From Aralia elata (taxonomy: Eukaryota > Streptophyta > Magnoliopsida > Apiales > Araliaceae), in NCBI GenBank assembly GCA_034770075.1, contig CM068379.1:38695130-38759129 (forward strand): DNA of 64,000 bases, given 5' to 3'. The notes under the pieces were generated by a model. It saw nothing but the letters and a program-made list of their open reading frames with translations, was not told the DNA's origin and ran no database searches. Positions within the stretch are counted from its first letter, which is position 1, and each line of letters opens with the position of its first letter. Shown here one piece after another: positions 1 to 10,378 of the stretch. The position numbers and the translations under genes were made by a program.

Positions 1-550
1 ATTCTGTAGCCAGTAACCAAAGGGTCAATTAACTATTGATTCCATTGGAAGTTTATTGTTCAAAGTGTACTTGACTATCATTTATTCTAAAAGCAATTAC
101 TATCCTTGCTTCCGATATTCATATTGTTGAATCCCTTGTATATATATTCCGTCATTCATGATATATCCTTTATTGTTGTATTTAAACTTGCTGAGCAACT
201 AGTTGCTCATCCTTGCTATATCATGACTTTTATTACAGTTAAACCCGAAACTTCAGGGAAGGGCAAGGGCAAAGAAAAGATGAAGTATTAGACTTCAAGC
301 AGCTGGCCTTGTTTTATGCTTAGTTTAAATTGCTATTAATGTAATTTGAACCCTAATTCATATTTAGGGTATGTTTTGTGTTATGTATTGAGGTTATCGA
401 ATTCTTGGGACTAGTAACACCTTTGAAATGAACAACATATGTTTATTATATTCCGCATTTAGTTATTGTATGTTGTTTGGAGGTGGATGTTTGTAATGGA
501 TCGTGATGACCGAATCCGGGCATTTGAGACCCGAATTTGGGGGCGTCACA
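1..550 (+). mobile_element. 3' end of an E-family chromovirus LTR
   Basis: This stretch aligns closely with the last 550 bases or so of the complete LTR at 47719-51534 and ends with the same GGGGGCGTCACA terminus. No primer-binding site follows, so it is the outer end of a 3' LTR or a solo LTR whose body lies left of the window. It abuts copia-like LTR sequence at 551, and the other copy of that LTR is uninterrupted at this point near 56203, so it is an insertion into LTR H. Confidence 0.85.
192..291 (+). other. U5 hairpin, acceptor-like site and short Gly/Lys-rich frame
   Basis: Positions 192-209 form a perfect 18-bp palindrome, TGAGCAACTAGTTGCTCA. A pyrimidine-rich stretch ends in ACAG at 235-238, and an open frame then encodes a short peptide containing PETSGKGKGK before a stop at 289-291. 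The same arrangement occurs in the LTRs of elements E, C and B. Confidence 0.6.
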
Positions 551-1010
551 ACTATCACTATAGGAATTCCTATTGACAGGCGAGTAAAACTCCATTAGGT
601 ATTCCTTAGCAAGCCACGTTCAGTGAACTTATTCTCCAATAAGCACCTACATACTTGCTTTAGTGTCTCCACACAAATGATTATGAGATCAATCATCCTC
701 TTCTTAAGAGCAAGCAACATATGTACTAATCTATCCGGATTCACTAATCCCCTTTTTAATAATCCAACGATTAGGAACAAATTTAGTTTGTGAGCTATCT
801 AGAATTTAGATCTCATTAGCATGATCATCATCATGATTCTAAAAGTATTGCTCAAAACTATGAGTTTATCACATTTAATATAATAACACTATGTAGATAA
901 TATAAAATGTATTTTAAGAAAATCAATTCTTTTATTAATAAATGATTAAGATTACAAAGTATATGCTACATCATATCAAATATGATTGGCTTGTGTGCAT
1001 ACTACTTTCA
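551..1010 (-). mobile_element. Copia-like LTR (family H) fragment
   Basis: This matches 56205-56657, the end of the complete H LTR, with scattered substitutions. It ends at CTACTTTCA and is followed by D-family LTR sequence whose first bases, TTACT, would fit a target duplication. The rest of H is hidden behind the element ending at 550. I see no coding sequence. Confidence 0.75.
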
Positions 1011-1891
1011 TTACTTGCAATCCTATAGATACATAAAGTATATCTATCGACAAGTTGGTGATGGCTTGTCATGATTATTAGTACTTTATTATCCATTCCT
1101 ACAAGTAATCTATAATTAAACAACACCTCACCTCCTAAGGACCATATGTGGTCGGCTACTCCTTCCTCATTTTGCTTCAATTTTCCTTTTCTTTTATTGC
1201 TTTAATGACTTAATTAAGTTGATCAAAATATCTACCAAGTGGGCTAGCAATTGGGCTTTAATGAAATTCCTTTTGGGCCACTAGTTTTCTAATTTTATTA
1301 TTCTATGCTTGGTTACTAATTTAATAAGTGTTGGGCTAATTTAATTAGTCCACACATTAATTATCCAAGTCCATAATTAAATAAATTAGTGGCTTGGTTA
1401 GTAAATTAATTAGGCTAGTCCACTAGTTTTTCTTACTAATTGGACTATTAAAATTAATCATTCATATATCACATAATTCTCATTAATTAATACTCATATT
1501 AATTAATGTACAAAATTTATTCACTTACTATATTCACTTTAATTAAATATTGAATTAACTTACTATCTTACCAATTGTTTCATATGAATATTCTTAGGTT
1601 AGTCCACTAATTTAAATAACTATTAGTGGGTCAGATCTTAACTAATAACATACATTTTTCACATAAGTCATAACATATTTATCATTATTGATAAATAATT
1701 ATTATACCCATTGAATCACATATTGTACATACATACATTCAAATATAATCAATACTAATATTTAGAATTCAAATTTCCTTAAGAAAATAAATTCTTATTA
1801 TCCATAATCCATATACATTCATTTTAAATATAATTATATCAATAATTATATTAAAATTAAAATCCATAACCATAGATCAAATTTGTAACGA
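1011..1891 (-). mobile_element. D-family chromovirus LTR fragment
   Basis: AT-rich DNA similar to about 58717-59600 inside the D LTR, for example around ACTTACTATCTTA and CATAAGTCATAACATATT. It is bounded by H on the left and by the TG terminus of LTR F at 1892. Alignment becomes weak in the last 150 bp. There is no coding sequence. Confidence 0.65.
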
Positions 1892-3853
1892 CCAAAAATT
1901 CTGGAATTGCCTTGTAATTCGAATTTTTGAATATTAATGAATATATTATATTTTATTAATATTATTTTGTGTTTCATGTTTAAAGGTTGTGTGACAACCT
2001 AGATTATGTGAATGCATGAAATTTTACGTGTTACAGTGTTGTTTAAGTGAATAATTGATTTTGCGTAGCGTTGCTAAATCACTATTCACGGGGCACGTTT
2101 CCCGAGGCACTATTCACGCCATAATATTTTTGCGTCTTTTTTTATTTTTTTATTTTAATAAATCTCATAAATACGTGTATGCGTACGAATAATTTTTCCA
2201 AGCGTCAGAAATTTTATTTGAGCTGATACGTGATTTTATCCGTATCCGAAATGTATTATATGGGTGTTCCGAATAATTAGAAAAATTCCATAATAATTAT
2301 TTTTATGCGTCCCAATAATTTATGGGAGTACCTATTTTAATTTTGGGTAGAGTTATTTACCAGTTTTGGTACAAAAGTGGGAGTTTTCGGATATATTTTT
2401 GTGTATTTGGGTATTTATTTTGGCTTGTTGCTCCAAGAGGGAACGAACCCACCAATTTAGACCAATCAAATGAGAGCATGAAGGGAGTTGCCGGCAAGCA
2501 TTTGAATTTGTTGGCCAACCTTGAGCAACTAACCCACTACTCCTAAAATTACTCCTCCACTTCTCCCAAATCATTCATTCTTTCCATACACTCCATCCGT
2601 TCCTCTCTCATCAGTCATTTCTCTTCTCCCACTCCTTGTTGCTGCAATTAGACAGAAGAGAGAATATAGAGAGAGAAAGAGAAGAAATAAGGAAGAAGAC
2701 GAAGAAGAAGTAGAGAGAGAAAGAGAGTTTTTAGAGAGAGAAAGAAGTGGGTTTGTTCGGGAAGAAGCCAAGAAGAAGAAGAAGCTTCAAGCTCTAACCA
2801 AGTCTCTGAGCATCAAAGAGTAAAAATCAAGAGGTAAACATTCTCCATAACCATTCTCTCTCAATATTTAAAGCTTTCATAGTTTTGAAGCTTATATGCT
2901 TAGTGGGTTTGATTTTCGTTGTTTATAATTGTTCTTAGTTGTATGTAAGTTGTTGTGGAAGTTTTTAAGACTCTAAAAACCTTCCTAATAACGGTGAAGT
3001 GGAACAATATAACGAGAAAATCCGAACCCATGCGTAAAAGATGGAGAACAATGAAGAACGTGGACATTGTGGACAAACATGAACATTCGGATTGTTTTAG
3101 AGAACTTGTAGTTTCAGTTCTGTATTTATTTTCTTTATTTGTTATTGTGGTATTGTAGTTCCATACAGTTGGAACGGAGTAAAAAGCTTTTAAAACGAAT
3201 TTGTGGCGAAGAATTTAGTAAACCATGTCAAGAAAACGATTAGTTTATGTGAATAGTGACCTTGCGACCAAATCTGGTATTGATGTGTTGCTTGTAAAAT
3301 TATGAGCTTCTAGAGTAGTATAGAACACTGAATTAGGGAGCCATGGGCTTTGGAATCAACGCATTTCGACCTCGGATGAGGGAGATATAGCGATTTTAAG
3401 AAAATGTGTCAAAGCTGTCAAGAACACGAAGAACTGGTGCGACCAGGCTCCTTGGAGCCGCTGTTTTGATTTGTTAACGAATCTGAAAAGTTATGATTTT
3501 TGGATATGTTGTAGTTCAGGTTACAAACTTTCCATAGCCTTAAGGACGGACTAATTCCGACTTAAAGTGAAGAAGTTATAATGTTTGGTAGAAGGTGCTA
3601 CGAACCTGTTAAGCATGAAAACGTAGAGTGAAAATCGTAGAGTAGAAATTTGGCTAAGTATGAAATCGTAGAGTGAAAAACGTAGAGTGGAAATTTGGCT
3701 AAGTGTAAAATCGTAGAGTAACTTTCAGCCTGAACATGACTTAGTAATTCAAGCATAACTTTCTCATACGAACTCGGATTGAGGTGATCCAGGATGATTC
3801 GGAAAGAGGAAGAGTAGACCTACAACTTTCATTTACTGAACATTGAGAGTTAA
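1892..3853 (+). mobile_element. Chromovirus LTR F, left part
   Basis: It begins TGTAACGACCAAAAATTC, a start typical of Tekay-type LTRs, and continues on the far side of element B at 46585. A GA-rich microsatellite (about 2650-2790) and pyrimidine-rich sequence (2555-2640) are probably the transcribed leader. The ORFs here are low-complexity and not convincing genes. Insertion of B at 3853/3854 made the GTTAA duplication (3849-3853 and 46585-46589). Together the two parts give about 3.1 kb before E cuts the LTR off. Confidence 0.75.
3604..3845 (+). repeat. Direct duplication flanking element B, left copy
   Basis: Contains several copies of a TCGTAGAGTG-like unit, then a segment of about 125 bp including CTTTCTCATACGAACTCGG and AGAGTAGACCTACAACTT. 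An imperfect second copy lies at 46620-46806 on the other side of B, so LTR F held a tandem duplication here and B landed near its junction. Confidence 0.7.
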
Positions 3854-4207
3854 TGTGACACCCCCAAATCCGGGTACTTTATTTCCTCAGGATTTGGTGT
3901 TCACAATCCAAAAACATCACATCACATCTAACTACCCATTCAAATATAAATGAAAATACTTGAATAGAAATAGAAATCTCCCATTAGAGGGTTACAACAT
4001 CATTCATAAACAAATTCCAGGTCATCTAACCTTAAATAAACATCAGTGCGGAAAACATAAATCAAGTCTATTACATAAACGACAATAAAGCAAATACAAC
4101 AAGTTTTCATCACTTGTTTGCTTTTCCTTTGCCCTTACTAGTGGATGGCTCATCAGTTCTTTCAACCTTAGCTACAATGTTATTATGCAAGGGTGAGCAA
4201 TGATTGC
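3854..4207 (-). mobile_element. Element B 3' LTR, segment 1
   Basis: Starts TGTGACACCCCCAAATCC and matches 43879-44232. It stops where the Ogre element was inserted, inside the U5 hairpin of this LTR. The last five bases, ATTGC (4203-4207), are one copy of the Ogre target duplication. An apparent ORF crossing into the Ogre LTR is an accident of the junction. Confidence 0.92.
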
Positions 4208-6280
4208 TGTCGACGCCGGGCCGGGTTTTCGCTTCGCGTGTCCTTTTTAGTCTTTTCCAGGTTTGATTAAATGATTTTTGGAAAAGGTCGGCATTAATGT
4301 CAACGGGGTTTTGAAAGATCGTTTTTATGATGAGCCAATTAACCAGAGTCGCCAGTTGGTATATTTGAAATGGATGTACCAACTCATCCGAGTTTTCGTT
4401 TTTTATAAATCGCTGGCTCATATGTGACTCCGAATTAATTGGTCTGCGAACCGAGATTCATAGAGTTCGGGGGCTTGCTTAAGCGAGGGGAAGGTGTTAG
4501 GCACCCCCCGACTTCCGTGAGACACGGTTACCGCGATCTTGATGCTTTCCTATCCTTTAATTCTCGAATGTGTGTGTGTATATGCGCGTGTGTGTATGTG
4601 TGCCTATGTGAATGTTGTGGTGAGTTTGTATGAAAGAATCATTTGGATTTTTTGGGAAAGTCGTGCTTTGATTGGAGAACGCTTCGGAATGTCTTTTCGG
4701 CATACACGAGAAAGCTTTATGAGAAAGGTTTGATTTTAATTGTCAAAAAAAAAAAAAAAAAACTATGAGATTTTTTTTATTAGGCGTTGTTTTGGCAAAA
4801 GAAGAATCTTTTAAACCTTTGTCAAAATAGGAATCGAAATCTATACATTGCTTTCATAAAATGATGGGCAATTTCTAGGATATCTTTAACCCTATGCACA
4901 AAGGTTTGATAAGATATTTCATTCATTCATAAAGCCATTTTTGATGATGTTTGAAAATGATTTTCTTTGGCCTTCTCGTTTAATAGGAATCGACATTCAT
5001 TAGCGTTTCCAATTTTTAGCCTTGTGATGCTAATATCCTACTTTGATTGATTTTAGAAAAGATCTTTATCGTTTAATCTTTTGAAATCATTTTGGCGTCT
5101 CAAAATCTAATCAAGCATAAACACGCGTCGGGGCTATTCACGGGCATGTAAGCCATCAAAATATCCCCGAACGCCAACAATCACATATTTCACTACTACG
5201 GGGCCTTAAACCCGATTCTCGCCTTGGCGTCGTTTTAAGGCCCGACGATTATATGTTACAAAACGAGCACCTTGAATCTATTACATACACCAAAACGTCC
5301 ATCATCGGATTTGAACCACCGGGTCGCATTCCTAGGCTCACACGAGATTATGACATACCCACGAAATGAATGCTACATAACTAACCAACCCGGATTTATC
5401 TAATACACCATGATATCCGAAAATGACAATCTAAATAAATTACACCCAATGAATCACCATAAACAAACTAGAAATTTCATCAATTGGATATCCTCGGATT
5501 ATTAGGAAGAATTTTGTTCCGATGAAACCCTCACTAATAATCCCTAATCCATGATTGTTCAACAAAATACATGAAAGTTACATCTAATTTACCCAATCAA
5601 TATGATATGAATTGCTAGAACAAATAGAAATCTTCACCTTGCAATTGATCTCAAATGGATATGAACTTGTGTATTTGAATAGGATAAGGAGTGTATTTGA
5701 TACAACAAAAATCAAAAGAATTAAATCCTCTCTTTTTTTTTCTTTCTCCCTATTTTGTTGCAAAATCTAGCTATTTTCTCTCTATTTCCGTGTTTTTGCT
5801 GCTGCAGAAATTCTTCTTCTCCCAAAACTGCTGAACTCCTTCAACTCCCTGTATGCTGAGCGAAAATGAGCTGAAATAGGCTGGCTGGCCGCCTGCCTTC
5901 CACTCACCCCGATTTTGAGTTCCGTGTTTCGGGATCCGTGTTTTCAAAAGGCGCACTATTTGGCCGCAGATCAATCCGCGGCTGGACGGTTTGACTTTCT
6001 CGTTTTCCGTGCCACGCCTCGATTTTCGTGCCGTAACGTCGGTTTTCGCTGACAGGCTCGTATTCGGCAGTCCAGGAATTTCCGGGAGACGTGCCACCTC
6101 ATTCGGAAATGCCTGCTTCGGATGGCTTTATTGTCACGTCAGCCTTGATCGCCAAAACATTGCGGTGGTGTCGGGCGCTCGCACTTGTGCCCACTCCTTC
6201 GCTTCCGCAAGCCGGTTCAATTGACGATTTTGCCCTCCTGTCATGGTTAGTGCAAGGAACGCAAAATTTGGGTGTCTACA
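4208..6280 (-). mobile_element. Ogre element 3' LTR
   Basis: A 2073-bp copy of 19984-22064. On the plus strand it begins TGTCGACG and ends GTGTCTACA, giving TG...CA termini. It contains a GT-rich microsatellite (4567-4602), an A16 tract near 4746, and an inverted repeat GGGCCTTAAA/TTTAAGGCCC (5201-5210 and 5234-5243) kept in both LTRs. I see no gene; the ORFs here recur in the other LTR and have no family match I recognise. Confidence 0.93.
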
Positions 6281-6293
6281 GCTGCCCCTCTTT
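6281..6293 (-). other. Ogre polypurine tract
   Basis: On the minus strand AAAGAGGGGCAGC directly precedes the TGTAGAC start of the 3' LTR. This is the expected place and composition for the plus-strand primer. Confidence 0.75.
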
Positions 6294-6429
6294 ATCATGT
6301 TCATGCAATTTTTAATGAAATGAACAGGATAAAGAAAAGACACTCGATGCATGAATGACAATGCACAAGGATGCCAATGCATACGTGATGCAACACATAT
6401 GATTTATGATGCAACGTAAGATGTAATTG

Positions 6430-7385
6430 ATACCAATCATTCAGAAAAGGGTGTCGAGGCTGATGATCGTCTCGTCGGGGCCGGGTATCATCGTCGGTCA
6501 CCCATCTCGTAACCCCCGGTTATCGTCGCCGGTTGGTTATCTTGTCGGAGCCGGTTTTTGTCGCCGGACATCCATCTCGTAATCGCCGGTTATCGTCGTC
6601 GGTCGATTGTCTCGTCGGGGCCGGGTATCGTCGCCGGTCACCCATCTCGTAACCCCCGGTTATCGTCGCCGGTTGGTTATCCTGTCGGAGCCGGTTTTCG
6701 TCGCCGGACATCCATCTCGTAATTGCCGGTTATCGTCGCCGGTCGATTGTCTCGTCGGGGCCGGTTATCGTCGCCGGTCACCCATCTCGTAACCCCGGTT
6801 ATCGTCGCCGGTTGGTTATCTTGTCGGAGCCGGTTTTCGTCGCCGTACATCCATCTCGTAATCGTCGGTTATCGTCGCCGGTCGATTGTCTCGTCGGGGC
6901 CGATTATCGTCGCCGGTCACCCATCTCGTAACCCCCAGTTATCGTCGCCGGTTGGTTATCTTGTCGGAGCCGGTTTTCGTCGCCGGACATCCATCTCGTA
7001 ATCGCCGGTTATCGTCGCCGGTCGATTGTTTTGTCGGGGCCGGGTATCGTCGCCGGTCACCCATCTCGTAACCCCTGGTTATCGTCGCCGGTTGGTTATC
7101 TTGTCGGAGCCGGTTTTCGTCGCCGGACATCCATCTCGTAATCGCCGGTTATCGTCGCCGGTCGATTGTCTTGTTGGGGCCGGGTATCGTCGCCGGTCAC
7201 CCATCTCGTAACCCCCGGTTATCGTCGCCGGTTGGTTATCTTGTCGGAGCCGGTTTTCGTCGCCGGACATCCATCTCGTAATCGCCGGTTATCGTCGCCG
7301 GTCGATTGTCTTGTCGGGGCCGGTTATCGTCGCCGGTCACCCATCTCGTAACCCCCGGTTATCGTCGCCGGTTGGTTATCTTCGA
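6430..7385. repeat. Tandem array, 7 x 140 bp, each unit made of four 35-bp subunits
   Basis: The segment GGTCACCCATCTCGTAAC recurs at 6496, 6636, 6776, 6916, 7056, 7196 and 7336, exactly 140 bp apart. Each unit divides into four related 35-mers ending (T/C)ATCGTCGCC or TTTCGTCGCC, so the array has higher-order structure. It is GC-rich and full of CpG, unlike its surroundings. Frames stay open in several phases only because of the repetition. Tandem repeats in the 3' untranslated region of Tat-lineage elements are a known source of plant satellites. Confidence 0.95.
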
Positions 7386-8185
7386 TTGCCGGCCTCGTAT
7401 CCGGTCACTTGGTCGAACCGAGAAGCCGTGTTCAACACCTGATTCATCAAAATCTCGTATTTTATTATCACAATCTGAGTCCAATAGGCTTTAGAATCGA
7501 TTCAGCTTGCAATGGACCAATGGGGGAGCACTGGGCCCAGCCGCAGATGGATCTGCGGCTAAGATCGGGATTCATAAGCGGTTCGCCGCTTCCAGATCTG
7601 TCACTTTCAACTTCGTACCCCACATAGATTCCTGCGATTTTGCTCATTTGCAAGGACCTTTTGTCGAGTTTCCCAACTTTTCTGCAAAAACTGTTCCGGT
7701 AGGATCGTTCTACGCGCTACAGGTAACACTTTGACCGTTCACTTTCCAATTTCGTCAATGTTTTGCTATACATTTGGCTATTTACATGCTATAGATAGAA
7801 GATGTATGCTTTACAATGCTATATTATGTATGATCATATGTACATGCTATGTATCAACTGTGTGAGTCCTATTTTATGCTCATGATGCGGTCCCACATAC
7901 TGTTATTCCTTTTCTGCAAGAAAATCATGCATTACATGCTGTAATTACACTTATGAATGCAATTTTGATCTGTTTGAGGCTTGGATTGATGGAAAACATG
8001 TTTGGCTTATGCCTGGGATGTCCATTTTACAAACGGAACTCTGCCGATTTTTTTTTTTTTTTTTTAATGCACATACCATAAACATGCATCATGTTGCATT
8101 AATTATATGATGAGGGTAGGAATCTAGAATATTCGTGATATAATTTAAAAAGGACTTACCTTCCTCCTTGCCTGTTCTGTTCCAG
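7386..8185 (+). other. Leader of the antisense transcription unit (candidate 5' exon and intron)
   Basis: Between the tandem array and the first plant-mobile-domain exon. A strong donor, CTACAG|GTAACA, lies at 7722/7723. An acceptor with a pyrimidine tract, TTCTGTTCCAG, ends at 8185. The 463 bp between is AT-rich with a T20-like run near 8049. The frame that would join correctly to the next exon has no ATG in the candidate exon, so the exon is probably noncoding or the start lies elsewhere. Confidence 0.45.
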
Positions 8186-10160
8186 CTACGGATCCCGATG
8201 CTCATAGTAGCTCCTCCGTGTCACGGACCTCGGGTGTTCGCCGCCGTAGGGCTGCACCTGCTCCTGTTCCTCCTCGGACCCGTCAGGCTCGTCGTTTGGC
8301 GGAGGCTTTCATCCGTCCCGATCATCCGGACGTTGAGGAGGCTGTCCCTCCGGAGGTCGCGGCAGAGGGGCCATCCTTCAGCACACCGGCTCCATCTACT
8401 CATCAGGCTTCTTCTGGCGCCCCTGTGCAGATACCCGATCTTCTGGGTCGGGATCTCAGTCGACACCCCTCCGCATCTCTCGTGGCTAACGAGGTATATC
8501 CCATTCTATTCTGATTTTATCCTCAATTTCTCAATTCTCCTTTTATCCGGACTGACCCCTTGGTGATTGCCCCAGGTACCCGAGTTTACCCAGCCGAGGG
8601 GCAACTGGTTCAACATTTACTCCCTCTACACAGCTCTGCACAGCGACTACCGGGCGATGGTGGATTCTTGGGGCTTCCGTCATTTCTTCACTATCATCCC
8701 CCGACAGTGCCCCTGGGGTTACATGAGGGCCTTATCCGAGCGCTGGTTCCACCAGACGCAGTCTCTTCACCTTCTTGACTGCGAGGTTGTGCTGACCCCA
8801 TGTGACTGGAGGTACATTATGGGCATAGAGTTTGTCGGGTCCCGCGTTCCTCTAGATCTCGACATCACTCCTGCGGAGGTCCGGGCTTTATTGGGCTTCG
8901 CTGCTGAGGACCGGGTCTTTAAGGCCCGTAGTATTCGGTCTGGTGCCTTGACTGTTGATGCGGTCGGGGGTCTCTATGCGCTGCCCATTCCAGCGGATCA
9001 GGGTACTCGGGATATTCTGCTCCGACGTCTGTTCCTGACCATCATGAGGGGTTGTTTCCTAGGGAACAACTCCTCCACCATTCATTTCAGCGTCGTGGGA
9101 GCGGTCAGAGACGTGGACCGCATCAGTGACTATGACTGGGGGTCATTCACCTTTGCCTATTTCCTCTACGGTATGCGTCTACGCTCGGAGGGCCAGACAG
9201 ATGCTTGGCTCGGATTTTACCACTTCCTGCTGGTGAGGTTTCTCTTTCCCTCTTCTTATTGGACTTTCCTTCATTTATTTCCCCTTCCTGCATTTATAGG
9301 TTACTCATGCTTTTCACTGTTTCTGTTTGCAGTTCTGGGCCTACGAGCGTCTCCCATGTCTGAGGCCTGTCACCACTCTTGGCTTGGACACCTATCCCCG
9401 GGGTCGGCGATGGCATCATAGCACCCTGGAGGAGGTCTCGGTATCTGGCAGCTTTGCACACTGCCGCATCCAGCTGGAGCTGATCACGGCTGCAGGGGTC
9501 GTCTGGAGGCCTTATCTTTCTGAGCATCTTGATGTGGGGTTTATAGATGGGCATCCTACCGGCCCAGAGTTTGCACTTTCCACCCGTCGCCTCACTTTGC
9601 AGAGTGTTGGAGGATGGGTTATGTACCTGGGGGAGCGCGCCTTCAGATGCGTTACTGGAGAGATCCGCATCCCGCACTCCCTTCCTTTTGCTACTTCCTG
9701 GCCGCTGGATTCTCAGCCTTCAAAGATCATGCTTGCAGGGGAGGACAGCCGGATGCTTTCGTCGGGTCCCAGTACCAGTGATGCCTTCCGTACTTGGTGG
9801 GTGCCCCGCACCATTGGTCCTCAGACCCGGGCCACATTCTTCCTCGGGGATATGGTCCCCGGCTCGGTGATGATGACTGACTGGGCAGCCTGCGTTTGGA
9901 CTCCCACTCATGCCGAGCAGATCGCCACTTTGACCCGCCAGGTGGACCAGTTGTCTCTATATCTTCGGGTGCTGGGCCGGACTCCAGAGGATGCTTATGC
10001 CTATGATCCTGACGGTACGGGTTATGATGCGGGCCCGAGCTCGTCTGATGCCATCGCGCAGCCCTACATTCCGGATATGAACTTCGGTCCTCCGACCTCG
10101 ACGACCCCAGGGGATCAGTTTGAGGATCCTGCTTTTATCGATGAGATTGATTTTATTTAG
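8186..10160 (+). CDS. Plant mobile domain (PMD) protein gene, antisense cargo of the Ogre element
   Basis: A spliced gene with three recognisable coding exons: 8186-8493, 8576-9232 and 9333-10160. Both introns (82 and 100 nt) are GT-AG, and both junctions fall between codons so the frame is kept. Exon 1 encodes a basic, proline-rich segment with an RRRR cluster, possibly a nuclear signal. Exon 2 carries the usual PMD start, with LSERW and a hydrophobic segment resembling the family's 'TLEDVA' region. Exon 3 opens with FWAYERLP, the hallmark PMD W-x-x-E-R motif. The last 80 residues are acidic and Ser/Pro-rich. PMD proteins include Arabidopsis MAIN/MAIL1 and many transposon-associated copies; their biochemical role is not settled. 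It lies opposite to gag-pol inside the element. The true N-terminus is unresolved because no ATG is in frame in exon 1. Confidence 0.8.
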
Positions 10161-10378
10161 ATCAGGATAGGATAGGGCTTTTGTACCTGTACCTGCTTGG
10201 ACTTATTTTTTATTTTATGCACTATGTACTGAATTCATTTATTTATATCATGCACAGTATTCCTCTTTTATCTCTATGATCTTCATTTGTTTTATTATTA
10301 ACTGTATGATGTATGCTTTTCTTATTTATGGATAGAAAATGACCCCTGCACAGTCTTTTTGATACTATTTTTCCACAG

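Noticed and set aside
2571..2771. A serine/leucine-rich minus-strand ORF.
   Set aside because: It is the complement of a GA microsatellite in the LTR F leader.
4110..4421. A 103-residue minus-strand ORF.
   Set aside because: It runs from the Ogre LTR into B's U5 across the insertion junction; the part in each element recurs elsewhere without the other.
6430..7385. CRISPR-like regular repeat.
   Set aside because: The 35-bp subunits are contiguous with no unique spacers, and the context is a plant retrotransposon.
6490..7500. Many 60-90 residue ORFs on both strands.
   Set aside because: They are frames kept open by the 140-bp GC-rich tandem repeat. The same peptide recurs at each unit on both strands with no recognisable domain.
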